Below, piece by piece: positions 27,901 through 39,884 of a DNA stretch of 64,000 nt. The position numbers and the translations under genes were made by a program. The DNA is from Calliopsis andreniformis. Taxonomy: Eukaryota; Arthropoda; Insecta; Hymenoptera; Andrenidae. The notes beneath the pieces were generated by a model. It worked only from the letters and a program-made list of their open reading frames with translations. It was not told the origin of the DNA and did no database searches. The first letter of the stretch is position 1. Each line of letters begins with the position of its first letter. The stretch is from the NCBI RefSeq assembly GCF_051401765.1, contig NW_027480595.1, forward strand, positions 496,001-560,000. The letters are read 5' to 3'.

Positions 27901-28608
27901 GGATTGACATCTGATTGCTGAGGACTGAGTGCTGAAGCTTGAGGATTCAGGATTGAGGATTCAGGATTGAGGTTTGAGGAGAGAGGACTGAGGATTGAGG
28001 ATTGAGGATTGAGAATTGAGGATTGAGGATTGAGGATTGAAGATTGAGGATTGGCTGGTGAGGATTGAACATTGAGGATTGAGGACTGAGTATTGAGGAT
28101 TGAGGATTGAAGGTTGAATATTGATGAACGAAGGTTGAGTATAGAGGATTGAGGGTTATGGATTGAGAACGAGGACTGAGGGTTGAGTGTTGATGCCTGA
28201 GGTCTGAGGATTGAGGATTGAGGATTGCGAACTGAGGATTGAGGATTGAGGATTGAAGATTGAGGATTGGGTATTGAGGATTGAAGAATGAGGATTGAAG
28301 AATGAGGATTGAAGAATGAGGATTGGGGATTGAGGATTGAATATTGAGTATTGAGGATTGAAGATCGACTATTGAGGATTGCGAATTCAGGATTGAGGAT
28401 TAAGGATTGAGGATTGAAGATTGAGTATTGAGGATTGAAGGTTGAGGATTGTTGATTGAGGATTGAGGGTTGAGGATTGAATATGGAGGATTGGGGCTTG
28501 AATATTGAGGATTGGGGACTGAGTGTTGAGGGTTGAGTGATGAGAATTGATGTTTGTGGATAGAGATCTGAAGATTGCAGGTTGAGTATTGAGTATTGAA
28601 AACTGTGA
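24900..28608 (+). repeat. Satellite block partly repeated at 47.2-48.1 and 55.9-58.4 kb
   Basis: Anchors lie at 24924 (GAAAACAGTG), 25657, 25993, 26355, 26970, 27864 and 28598. The pair 24924-25657 (733 bp) matches 47254-47988 (734 bp); the missing base is a 6-mer at about 25,374 (GGGTATGAGG for GGGTACTGAGG). The pair 26355-26970 (615 bp) matches 56923-57538 (615 bp) at a displacement of 30,568. Shared rare features include TTTACGTTTCTGG upstream of 26355 and 56923, and GATGGAGATTTG at about 25,955 and 27,830. No gene seen. Confidence 0.78.
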
Positions 28609-29059
28609 ATTCATGATATTCTATTGAGGATTGAGGATTGACCACTGATTGTTGAGGACTGAGGGCTGAAGATTGAGGATTCAGGATTGAGGATTCAGTA
28701 TTGAGGTTTGAGGACTGAGGATTGAGGATTGAGGATTGAGGATTGAGGATTGAGGATTGAAGATTGAGTACTGAGGATTGAAGATTAAGATTGAGGATTG
28801 AGGGTTGAGGACTGAGGATTGAGAATTGAGGATTGAAGGTTGAGTATTGAGGATTGAAGATTGAGGATTGAGGATTGAGGATTGAGGATTGAGGATTGAA
28901 GATTGAGTACTGAGGATTGAAGATTAAGAGTGAGGATTGAGGGTTGAGGACTGAGGATTGAGGATTGAGGATTGAAGGTTCAGTATTGAGGATTGAAGAT
29001 TGAGAATTGAGGATTGAGGGTTGAACATTGAGGACTGAGTGTTGAGGGTTGAGTGATGA
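28609..29059 (+). repeat. Linker satellite before the second long-range copy
   Basis: Plain heptamer satellite between the anchors at 28598 and 29114. It contains two ATTAAG 6-mers (near 28,783 and 28,923), which follow a GAGTACTGAGG heptamer pair as elsewhere. It resembles 19,250-19,440 and 58,600-58,880. Nothing else is seen. Confidence 0.65.
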
Positions 29060-32000
29060 GAATTGATGTTTGTGGATAGAGATTTGAAGATTGCAGATTG
29101 AGTATTGAGTATTGAAAACTGTGAATTGATGATATTCTATTGAGGATTGAGGATTGACAACTGATAGTTGAGGACTGAGGGCTGAAGCTTGAGGATTCAG
29201 GATTGAGGATTCAGGATTGAGGTTTGAGGAGAGAGGACTGAGGTTTGAGGATTGAGGATTGAGAATTGATGATTGAGGATTGAGGATTGAAGATTGAGGA
29301 TTGGCAGTTGAGGATTGAACATTGAGGATTGAGGATTGAGGATTGAGGATTGAGGATTGAAGGTTGAATATTGATGAATGAAGATTGAGGATTGAGGATC
29401 GAGGGTTGTGGACTGAGAACGAGGACTGAGGGTTGAGTGTTGATGCCCGAGGTCTGAGGATTGAGGATTGAGGTTTGCGAACTGAGGATTGAGGATTGAG
29501 GATTGAAGATTGAGGATTGGGTATTGAGGATTGAAGAATGAGGATTGAAGAATGAGGATTGGGGATTGAGAATTGAGGATTGAGGATTGAATATTGAGTA
29601 TTGAGGACTGAATATTGAGGATTGAGGATTGACGATTGAGGATTGAGGATTGAGGATTGAAGATGGAGTATTGAGGATTGAAGATTGAGGATTGAGGATT
29701 GAGGATTGAGGGTTGAGGATTGAGGATTTAGGATTGAAGAATGAGGATTGAGGATTGAGGATTGAGGATTGAGGGTTGTGGATTCAGGACGAGGACTGAG
29801 GGTTGAATATTTATGACTGATGTCTGAGGATTGAGGATTGAGAATTGAGAATTGAGGATTGAGGATTGAGGATTGAAGATTCAGGATTGGGTATTGAGGA
29901 TTGAGGATTGAGGATTGAATAATTGAGGATAGGGTATCGAGGATTGAAGAATGATGATTGAGGATTGAGGATTGAGGATTGAGGATTGAATATTGAGTAT
30001 TGAGGATTGAAGATCGACTATTGAGGATTGCGAATTGAGGATTGAGGGTTGGGGTTTGAGGATTGAAGATTGAGTATTGAGGATTGAAGGTTGAGGATTG
30101 TGGATTGAGGATTGAGGGTTGAGGCTGGAATATTGAGGATTGGGGACTGAGTGTTGTGGGTTGAATGATGAGGACTGATGTTTGTCGATAGAGATTTGAA
30201 GATTGCAGGTTGAGTATTGAGTATTGAAAACTGTGAAATCATGATATTCTATTGAGGATTGAGGATGGACCACTGATTGTTGAGGACTGAGGGCTGAAGA
30301 TTGAGGATTCAGGATTGAGGATTCAGGATTGAGGTTTGAGGACTGAGGATTGAGGATTGAGGATTGAGGATTGAGGATTGAGGATTGAGGATTGAAGACT
30401 GAGGATTGGGTATTGAGGTTTGAACATTGAGGATAGAGGATTGAGGTTTGAGGAGTGAAGATTGAGGATTGAGGATTGAGGATTGAGGATCGAGGATTGA
30501 AGGTTGAAGATTGAATATTGATGATTAAAGATTGAGGGTTGAGGATTGAGGGTTGTGGATTGAGGACGAGGACTGAGTGTTGAATATTGATGTCTGAGGT
30601 CTGAGGATTGAGGATTGAGAATTGAGAATTGAGGATTGAGGATTGAAGATTGAGGATTGGGTATTGAGGATTGACGAATGAGGATTGAGGATTGCGGATT
30701 GAGGATTGAAGATTGAGTATTGAGGGTTGAAGGTTGAGGATTGAGGATTGAGGATTGAGGATTGGGGATTGAGGATTGCGAATTGAAGATTCAGTATTGA
30801 GGATTGAATATTCAGAATTGAGGATGAGGATTGAACATTGAATACTGAGTGTTGAGGGTTGAGTGATGAGAATTTATGTTTCTGGATAGAGATTTGAAGA
30901 TTGCAGATTGAGTATTGAGTATTGAAAACTGTGAATTGAGGATATTCTATTGAGGATTGAGGATTGACAACTGAATGTTGAGGACTGAGGGCTGAAGATT
31001 GAGGATTCAGGATTGAGGATTCAGAAATGAGGTTTGAGGACTGAGGATTGAGGATTGAAGGTTGAGTATTGAGGATTGAAGGTTGAGGAATGAGGATTGA
31101 GGATTGAGGATTGAGGATGAGGGCTGAGGGTTGAGGATTGAGGTTTGAGGACTAAGGACGGAGGATTGAGGATTGAGAATTGAGGATTGAGGATTGAGGA
31201 TTGAAGATTGAGGATTGGGTATCGAGGATCGAAGAGTGAGGATTGAGGATTGAGGATTGAGGATTGAATATTGAGTATTGAGGATTGAAGATTGACTATT
31301 GAGGATTGCGAATTGAGGATTGAGGATTGAGGATTGGGGATTGAAGATTGAGTATTGAGGATTGAATGTTGAGGATTGTGGATTGAGATTTGGGGATTGA
31401 GGCTTGAATATAGAGGATTGGGGCTGAGTGTTGAGGGTTGAGTGATGAAAATTGATGTTTGTGGATAGAGATTTGAAGATTGCCGGTTGAGTATTGAGTA
31501 TTGAAAACTGTGAATTCATGATATTCTATTGAGGATTGAGGATTGACCACTGATTGTTGAGGACTGAGGGCTGAAGATTGAGGATTCAGGATTGAGGATT
31601 CAGGATTGAGGTTTGAGGACTGAGGATTGAGGATTGAGGATTGAGGATTGAGGATTGAGGATTGAAGACTGAGGATCGGGTATTGAGGATTGAACATTGA
31701 GGATTGAGGATTGAGGATTGAGGATTGAGGATTGAGAATTGAAGGTTGAATATTGATGAATGAAGATTGAGGATTGAGGATTGAAGGTCGTGGATTGAGG
31801 ACGAGGACTGAGGGTTGAGTATTGATACTTGAGGCCTGAGGATTGAGGATTGAGGATTGCGAATTGAGGATTGAGGATTTAAGATTGAGGATTGGGTATT
31901 GAGGATTGAAGAATGAGGATTGAGGATTGAGGGCAGAGGATTGAGGATTGAAGATTGACGATTCAGGATTGAGGATTGAGGATTGAGGATTGAGGATTGA

Positions 32001-34310
32001 GGATTGAGGACTGAAGATTGAGTATTGAGGATTGAAGATTGAGGATTGAGGATTGAGGATTGAGGATTGAGGATTGAGGATTGAAGATTTAGTACTGAGG
32101 ATTGAAGATTAAGATTGAGGATTGAGGATTGAGGATTGAGGATTGAGGATTGAGGATTGAGGATTGAAGATTGAGTATTGAGGATTGAAGATTGAGGATT
32201 GAGGATTGAGGATTGAGGATTGAGGATTGAAGATTGAGTACTGAGGATTGAAGATTAAGAGTGAGGATTGAGGGTTGAGGACTGAGGATTGAGGATTGAG
32301 GATTGAAGGTTCAGTATTGAGGATTGAAGATTGAGAATTGAGGATTGAGGGTTGAACATTGAGGACTGAGTGTTGAGGGTTGAGTGATGAGAATTGATGT
32401 TTGTGGATAGAGATTTCAAGATTGCAGATTGAGTATTGAGTATTGAAAACTGTGCATTGATGATATTCCATTGAGGATTGAGGATTGACAACTGATTGTT
32501 GAGCACTGAGGGCTGAAGCTTGAGGATTCAGGATTGAGGATTCAGGATTGATGTTTGAGGAGAGAGGACTGAGGTTTGAGGATTGAGGATTGAGATTTGA
32601 TGATTGAGGATTGAGGATTGAGGATTGAGGATTGAGGATTGAGGATTGAAGATTGAGTACTGAGGATTGAAGATTAAGAGTGAGGATTGAGGGTTGAGGA
32701 CTGAGGATTGAGGATTGAGGATTGAAGGTTCAGTATTGAGGATTGAAGATTGAGAATTTAGGATTGAGGTTTGAACATTGAGGACTGAGTGTTGAGGGTT
32801 GAGTGATGAGAATTGATGTTTGTGGATAGAGATTTGAAGATTGCAGATTGAGTATTGAGTATTGAAAACTGTGAATTGGTGATATTCCATTGAGGATTGA
32901 GGATTGACAACTGATTGTTGAGGACTGAGGGCTGAAGCTTGAGGATTCAGGATTGAGGATTCAGGATTGAGGTTTGACGAGAGAGGACTGAGGTTTGAGG
33001 ATTGAGGATTGAGAATTGATGATTGAGGATTGAGGATTGAAGATTGAGGATTGGCAGTTGAGGATTGAACATTGAGGATTGAGGATTGAGGATTGAGGAT
33101 TGAGGATTGAAGGTTGAATATTGATGAATGAAGATTGAGGATTGAGGATTGAGGGTTGTGGATTGAGAACGAGGACTGAGGGTTGAGTGTTGATGCCTGA
33201 GGTCTGAGGATTGAGGATAGAGGATTGCGAACTGAGGATTGAGGATTGAGGATTGAAGATTGAGGATTGGGTATTGAGGATTGAAGAATGAGGATTGAAG
33301 AATGAGGATTGGGGATTGAGAATTGAGGACTGAGGATTGAATATTGAGTATTGAGGATTGAATATTGAGGATTGAGGATTGAGGATTGAGGATTGAGGAT
33401 TGAGGATTGAAGATGGAGTATTGAGGATTGAAGATTGAGGATTGAGGATTGAGGATTGAGGGTTGAGGATTGAGGACTTAGGATTGAAGAATGAGGATTG
33501 AGGATTGAGGATTGAGGATTGAAGAATGAGGATTGAGGTTTGAGGATTGAGGATTGAGGGTTGTGGATTGAGGACGAGGACTGAGGGTTGAATATTTATG
33601 ATTGATGTCTGAGGATTGAGGATTGAGAATTGAGAATTGAGGATTGAGGATTGAGGATTGGAGATTGAGCATTGGGTATTGAGGATTGAGGATTGAGGAT
33701 TGAAGATTGAGGATAGGGTATTGAGGATTGAAGGATGATGATTGAGGATTGAGGATTGAGGATTGAGGATTGAGGATTGCGAACTGAGGATTGAGGATTG
33801 AGTATTGAAGATTGAGGATTGGGTATTGAGGACTGAAGAATGAGGATTGAAGAATGAGGATTGGAGATTGAGAATTGAGGATTGAGGATTGCATATTGAG
33901 TATTGAGGATTGAATATTGAGGATTGAGGATTGAGGATTGAGGATTGAGGATTGAGGATTGAAGATGGAGTATTGAGGATTGAAGATTGAGGATTGAGGA
34001 TTGAGGATTGAGGGTTGAGGATTGAGGATTCAGGATTGAGGATTCAGGATTGAGGTTTGAGGACTGAGGATTGAGGATTGTGGATTGAGGATTGTGTATT
34101 GAGGATTGAGGATTGACAACTGAATGTTGAGGACTGAGGGCTGAAGATTGAGGATTCAGGATTGAGGATTCAGAATTGAGGTTTGAGGACTGAGGATTGA
34201 GGATTGAAGGTTGAGTATTGAGGATTGAAGGTTGAGGATTGAGGATTGAGGATTGAGGATTGAGGATTGAAGACTGAGGATCGGGTATTGAGGATTGAAC
34301 ATTGAGGATT
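29060..34310 (+). repeat. Long-range duplicated block, copy 2 (about 5.25 kb)
   Basis: Partner of 16,320-21,372, with anchors at 29114, 30226, 30924, 31503, 32445 and 32864. Private differences include TTTGTCGATAG at 30,181 in place of TTTGTGGATAG, and an added stretch of about 209 bp (30 monomers, one a 6-mer) near 32,030-32,230. That stretch repeats the GAAGATT-GAGTATT-GAGGATT pattern next to it and carries an extra ATTAAG 6-mer. The half-anchor recurs at about 34,090. Homology to copy 1 ends at about 34,310, where copy 2 goes on to a TTGCGAATTG variant. Confidence 0.85.
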
Positions 34311-37300
34311 GCGAATTGAGGATTGAGGATTTAAGATTGAGGATTGGGTATTGAGGATTGAAGAATGAGGATTGAGGATTGAGGACAGAGGATTGAGGAT
34401 TGAGGACTGAGGACTGAGGATTGAGGATTGAGGATTGAGGATTGAAGATTGAGTATTGAGGATTGAAGATTGAGGATTGAGGATTGAGGATTGAGGATTG
34501 AGGATTGAAGATTGAGGATTGGGGACTAAGTGTTGAGGGTTGAGTGATGAGAATTGATGTTTGTGGATAGAGATTTGAAGATTGCAGGTTGAGTATTGAG
34601 TATTGAAAACTGTGAAATCATGATATTCTATTGAGGATTGAGGATGGACCACTGATTGTTGAGGACTGAGGGCTGAAGGTTGAGGATTCAGGATTGACGA
34701 TTCAGGATTGAGGTTTGAGGACTGAGGATTGAGGATTGAGGATTGAGGATTGAGGATTGAGGATTGAGGATTGAAGACTGAGGATCGGGTATTGAGGATT
34801 GAACATTGAGGTTTGAGGATTGAGGATTGAGGATTGAGGATTGAGGATTGAAGGTTGAATATTGATGAATGAAGATTGAGGATTGAGGATTGAAGGTCGT
34901 GGATTGAGGACGAGGACTGAGGGTTGAGTATCGATACTTGAGGCCTGAGGGTTGAGGATTGAGGACTGCGAATTGGGGATGAGGTTTGGGGATTGAAGAT
35001 TGAGGATTGAGGATTGAGGATTGAGGATTGAGGATTGAGGGTTGAGGACTGAGGATTGAAGATTGAGGATTGAGGATTGAGGATTGCGGGTTGTGGATTG
35101 AGGACGAGGACTGAGGGTTGAATATTTATGTTTGAGGTCTGAGGATTGAGGACTGAGGATTGAGAATTGAGGATTGAGGATTGATGATTGAAGATTGAGG
35201 ATTGGGTATTGAGTATTGAGGATTGAAGATCGACTATTGAGGATTGCGAATTGAGGATTGAGGGTTGGGGATTGAGGATTGAAGATTGAGTATTGAGGAT
35301 TGAAGGTTGAGGATTGTGGATTGAGGATTGAGGCTTGAATATTGAGGATTGGGGACTGAGTGTTGAGGGTTGAGTGATGAGGATTGATGTTTGTGGATAG
35401 AGATTTGAAGATTGCAGGTTGAGTATTGAGTATTGAAAACTGTGAAATCATGATATTCTATTGAGGATTCAGGATGGACCACTGATTGTTGAGGACTGAG
35501 GGCTGAAGATTGAGGATTCAGGATTGAGGATTCAGGATTGAGGTCTGAGGACTGAGGATTGAGGATTGAGGATTGAGGATTGAGGATTGAGGATTGAGGA
35601 TTGAGGATTGAAGACTGAGGATTGGGTATTGAGGTTTGAACATTGAGGATTGAGGATTGAGGGTTGAGGATTGAGGATTGAGGATTGAGGATGAGGGCTG
35701 AGGGTTGAGGATTGAGGTTTGAGGACTAAGGACAGAGGATTGAGGGTTGAGAATTGAGGATTGAGCATTGAGGATTGAAGATTGAGGATTTGGTATTGAG
35801 GATCGAAGAATGAGGATTGAGGATTGAGGATTGAGGATTGAGGATTGAATATTGAGTATTGAGGATTGAAGATTGACAATTGAGGATTGCGAATTGAGGA
35901 TTGAGGATTGAGGATTGAGGATTCAAAATTGAGTATTGAGGATTGAATGTTGAGGACTGTGGATTGAGGATTGAGGATTGAGGCTTGAATATTGAGGATT
36001 GGGGACTGAGTGTTGAGGGTTGAGTGTTGTGAATTGATGTTTGTGGATAGAGATTTGAAGATTGCAGGTTGAGTATTGAGTATTGAAAACTGTGAGTTCA
36101 TGATATTGTATTGAGGATTGAGGATTGACCACCGATTGTTGAGGACTGAGGGCTGAAGAATGAGGATTCAGGATTGAGGATTCAGGATTGAGGTTTGAGG
36201 ACTGAGGGTTGAGGATTGAGGATTGAGGATTGAGGATTGAGGATTGAGGATTGAAGACTGAGGATCGGGTATTGAGGATTGAACATTGAGGATTGAGGAT
36301 TGAGTATTGAGGATTGAGGATTGATGATTGAAGGTTGAATATTGATGAATGAAGATTGAGGATTGAGGATTGAAGGTCGTGGATTGAGGACGAGGACTGA
36401 GGGTCGAGTATTGATACTTGAGGCCTGAGGATTGAGGATTGAGGATTGCGAATTGAGGATTGAGGATTTAAGATTGAGGATTGGGTATTGAGGATTGAAG
36501 AATGAGGATTGAGGATTGAGGACAGAGGATTGAGGATTGAGGATTGAGGATTGAGGATTGAGGATTGAGGATTGAGGATTGAAGATTGAGTATTGAGGAT
36601 TGAAGATTGAGGATTGAGGATTGAGGATTGAGGATTGAGGATTGTAGATTGAGGATTGGGGACTGAGTGCTGATGGTTGAGTGATGAGAATTGATGTTTG
36701 TGGATAGAGATTTGAAGATTGCAGGTTGAGTATTGAGTATTGAAAACTGTGAAATCATGATATTCTGTTGAGGATTGAGGATGGACCACTGATTGTTGAG
36801 GACTGAGGGCTGAAGGTTGAGGATTCAGGATTGACGATTCAGGATTGAGGTTTGAGGACTGAGGATTGAGGATTGAGGATTGAGGATTGAGGATTGAGGA
36901 TTGAGGATTGAAGACTGAGGATCGGGTATTGAGGATTGAACATTGAACATTGAGGATTGAGGATTGAGGATTGAGGATTGAGGATTGAAGATTGAATATT
37001 GATGAATGAAGATTGAGGATTGAGGATTGAAGGTCGTGGATTGAGGACGAGGACTGAGGGTTGAGTATCGATACTTGAGGCCTGAGGATTGAGGATTGAG
37101 GATAGCGAATTGAGGATTGAGGATTGGGGATTGAAGATTGAGGATTGAGGATTGAGGATTGAGGATTGAGGATTGAGGATTGAGGACTGAGGATTGAAGA
37201 TTGAGGATTGAGGATTGAGGATTGAGGGTTGCGGGTTGTGGATTGAGGACGAGGACTGAGGGTTGAATATTTATGTTTGAGGTCTGAGGATTGAGGACTG

Positions 37301-37900
37301 AGGATTGAGAATTTTAGGATTGAGGATTGAGGATTGAAGATTGAGGATTGGGTATTGAGGATTGAGGATTGAGGATTGAGGATTGAGGATAGGGTATTGA
37401 GGATTGAATAATGATGATTGAGGATTGAGGATTGAGGATTGAGGATTGAATATTGAGTATTGAGGATTGAAGATCGACTATTGAGGATTGCGAATTGAGG
37501 ATTGAGGGTTGGGTATTGAGGATTGAAGATTGAGTATTGAGGATTGAAGGTTGAGGATTGTGGATTGAGGATTGAGGCTTGAATATTGAGGATTGGGGAC
37601 TGAGTGTTGAGGGTTGAGTGATGAGGATTGTTGTTTGTGGATAGAGATTTGAAGATTGCAGGTTGAGTATTGAGTATTGAAAACTGTGAAATCATGATAT
37701 TCTATTGAGGATTGAGGATGGACCACTGATTGTTGAGGACTGAGGGCTGAAGATTGAGGATTCAGGATTGAGGATTCAGGATTGAGGTCTGAGGACTGAG
37801 GATTGAGGATTGAGGATTGAGGATTGAGGATTGAGGATTGAGGATTGAGGATTGAAGATTGAGGATTGGGTATTGAGGATTGAGGATTGAGGATTGAGGA
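34311..37900 (+). repeat. Long-range duplicated block, second family, copy 1
   Basis: Anchors at 34605, 35435, 36085, 36742 and 37679 (830, 650, 657, 937) match 49658, 50488, 51138, 51795 and 52731 (830, 650, 657, 936) at a constant displacement of 15,053, falling to 15,052 at the last one. The 830-bp interval occurs a third time at 63116-63946, displaced by 28,511. The one-base change before 37679 fits GAATTTTAGG at about 37,311 compared with GAATTGAGG at about 52,363, together with nearby differences. The longest open - strand frame of the window (35,923-37,695, 590 codons) lies here and is judged an artefact. Confidence 0.86.
34889..34949 (+). repeat. CpG-bearing marker module (representative copy)
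   Basis: GGTCGTGGATTGAGGACGAG, then ACTGAGGGTTGAGTATCGAT and ACTTGAGGCCTGAGG. Related copies occur many times, for example near 289, 2150, 2513, 3240, 5094, 8226, 19,050, 31,787, 41,190, 46,678, 55,315 and 63,408. Other forms begin GGTTGTGG and continue with GAATATTTATG or GAATGTTGATGCC. In all of them one monomer is ACGAGG, 6 bp instead of 7, so a single base was lost before the module spread. Most CpG dinucleotides of the window sit in this module. Function unknown. Confidence 0.8.
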
Positions 37901-38702
37901 TTGAGGATAGGGTATTGAGGATTGAATAATGATGATTGAGGATTGAGGATTGAGGATTGAGGATTGAGGATTGAGGATTGAGGATTGAAGATTGAATATT
38001 GATGAATGAAGATTGAGGATTGAGGATTGAAGGTCGTGGATTGAGGACGAGGACTGAGGGTTGAGTATCGATACTTGAGGCCTGAGGATTGAGGATTGAG
38101 GATAGCGAATTGAGGATTGAGGATTGGGGATTGAAGATTGAGGATTGAGGATTGAGGATTGAGGACTGAGGATTGAAGATTGAGGATTGAGGATTGAGGA
38201 TTGAGGATTGCGGGTTGTGGATTGAGTACGAGGACTGAGGGTTGAATATTTATGTTTGAGGTCTGAGGATTGAGGATTGAGGATTCAAGATTGAGTATTG
38301 AGGATTGAGTGTTGAGGATTGTGGATTGAGGATTGAGGATTGAGGCTTGAATATTGAGGATTGGGGACTGAGTGTTGAGGGTTGAGTGTTGTGAATTGAT
38401 GTTTGTGGATAGAGACTTGAAGATTGCAGGTTGAGTATTGAGTATTGAAAACTGTGAGCTCATGATATTGTATTGAGGATTGAGGATTGACCACCGATAG
38501 TTGAGGACTGAGGGCTGAAGATTGAGGATTCAGGGTTGAGGATTCAGGATTGAGGTTTGAGGACTGAGGATTGAGGGTTGAGGGTCGAGGATTGAGGATT
38601 CACGCTTGAGGATTGAGGATTGAGGATGGAGGATTGAAGTTAGAGGACTGAGTGTTGAGGATTGAGTGTTGAGGATTGATGTTTGAGGATTGAGATTTGA
38701 TT

Positions 38703-38751
38703 ATTGAATATTTTGGAACGAGTATTCAACCATGAGAATTCAGTATATTCT
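38703..38751 (+). repeat. A/T-rich companion module, copy 1
   Basis: Seven heptamers in phase: ATTGAAT, ATTTTGG, AACGAGT, ATTCAAC, CATGAGA, ATTCAGT, ATATTCT. The run TATTTT is the longest A/T stretch of the region. The final ATATTCT is shared with the anchor module, so the two appear to be diverged relatives. Its reference base (G of GAATATTTT, 38706) lies exactly 259 bp after the anchor at 38447. The other seven copies keep the same 259-bp (37-heptamer) spacing. Confidence 0.88.
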
Positions 38752-39498
38752 ATTGAGTATTGAGAATTGAGGATTGATGGTTGAGTATTGAGGATTGATG
38801 TATGAGGGTTGTGTGTTGAATATTGAGGATTGAGGATTGAGGATTGAAGGTTGAATATTGATGAATGAAGATTGAGGATTGAGGATTGAAGGTCGTGGAT
38901 TGAGGACGAGGGCTGAGGGTTGAGTATTGATACTTGAGGCCTGAGGATTGAGGATTGAGGACTGAGGATTGAAGATTGAGGATTGAGGATTGAGGATTGA
39001 GGATTGCGGGTTGTGGATTGAGTACGAGGACTGAGGGTTGAATATTTATGTTTGAGGTCTGAGGATTGAGGATTGAGGATTCAAGATTGAGTATTGAGGA
39101 TTGAGTGTTGAGGATTGTGGATTGAGGATTGAGGATTGAGGCTTGAATATTGAGGATTGGGGACTGAGTGTTGAGGGTTGAGTGTTGTGAATTGATGTTT
39201 GTGGATAGAGACTTGAAGATTGCAGGTTGAGTATTGAGTATTGAAAACTGTGAGCTCATGATATTGTATTGAGGATTGAGGATTGACCACCGATAGTTGA
39301 GGACTGAGGGCTGAAGATTGAGGATTCAGGGTTGAGGATTCAGGATTGAGGTTTGAGGACTGAGGATTGAGGGTTGAGGGTCGAGGATTGAGGATTCACG
39401 CTTGAGGATTGAGGATTGAGGATGGAGGATTGAAGTTAGAGGACTGAGTGTTGAGGATTGAGTGTTGAGGATTGATGTTTGAGGATTGAGATTTGATT

Positions 39499-39547
39499 AT
39501 TGAATATTTTGGAACGAGTATTCAACCATGAGAATTCAGTATATTCT
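39499..39547 (+). repeat. A/T-rich companion module, copy 2
   Basis: Reference base 39502, which is 259 bp after the anchor at 39243. It matches copy 1 within the 796-bp tandem repeat, including the AACGAGT heptamer. Confidence 0.88.
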
Positions 39548-39884
39548 ATTGAGTATTGAGAATTGAGGATTGATGGTTGAGTATTGAGGATTGATGTATG
39601 AGGGTTGTGTGTTGAATATTGAGGATTGAGGATTGAGGATTGAAGGTTGAATATTGATGAATGAAGATTGAGGATTGAGGATTGAAGGTCGTGGATTGAG
39701 GACGAGGGCTGAGGGTTGAGTATTGATACTTGAGGCCTGAGGATTGAGGATTGAGGATTGTGAATTGAGGATTGAGGATTTAAGATTGAGGATTGGGTAT
39801 TGAGGATTGAAGAATGAGGATTGAGGATTGAGGGCAGAGGATTGAGGATTGAAGATTGACGATTGAGGATTGAGGATAGAGGAT

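Larger units (their letters stand above)
38150..39745 (+). repeat. 796-bp higher-order repeat, two tandem copies
   Basis: Copies lie at about 38,150-38,945 and 38,946-39,745. The anchor at 38447 recurs at 39243, the A/T-rich companion at 38706 recurs at 39502, and GAAGTTAGAGG near 38,638 recurs near 39,434, all displaced by exactly 796. The length fits 114 monomers of which two are 6-mers (ACGAGG at about 38,900 and 39,026 within one period). The two copies agree at nearly every position inspected, including a GAGGGCTGAGG variant after the second ACGAGG, so duplication is recent. Confidence 0.9.

Noticed and set aside
34927..34938. AGTATCGATACT palindrome as an operator or recombination site
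   Set aside because: Present in only part of the copies, made by a single T to C change from the consensus, and without associated genes; kept only as a lineage marker.
35923..37695. 590-codon open frame on the - strand, and similar long ones at 61,461-62,702 (413 codons), 21,428-22,648 (406) and 8,032-8,964 (310)
   Set aside because: Each is the heptamer read in triplets. Other - frames are open over the same DNA with the same heptapeptide. No ribosome-binding site can be seen (the - strand is very poor in G), and there is no domain, signal peptide or membrane segment. Apparent conservation of S, N and Q follows from the conserved TCAA of the monomer.
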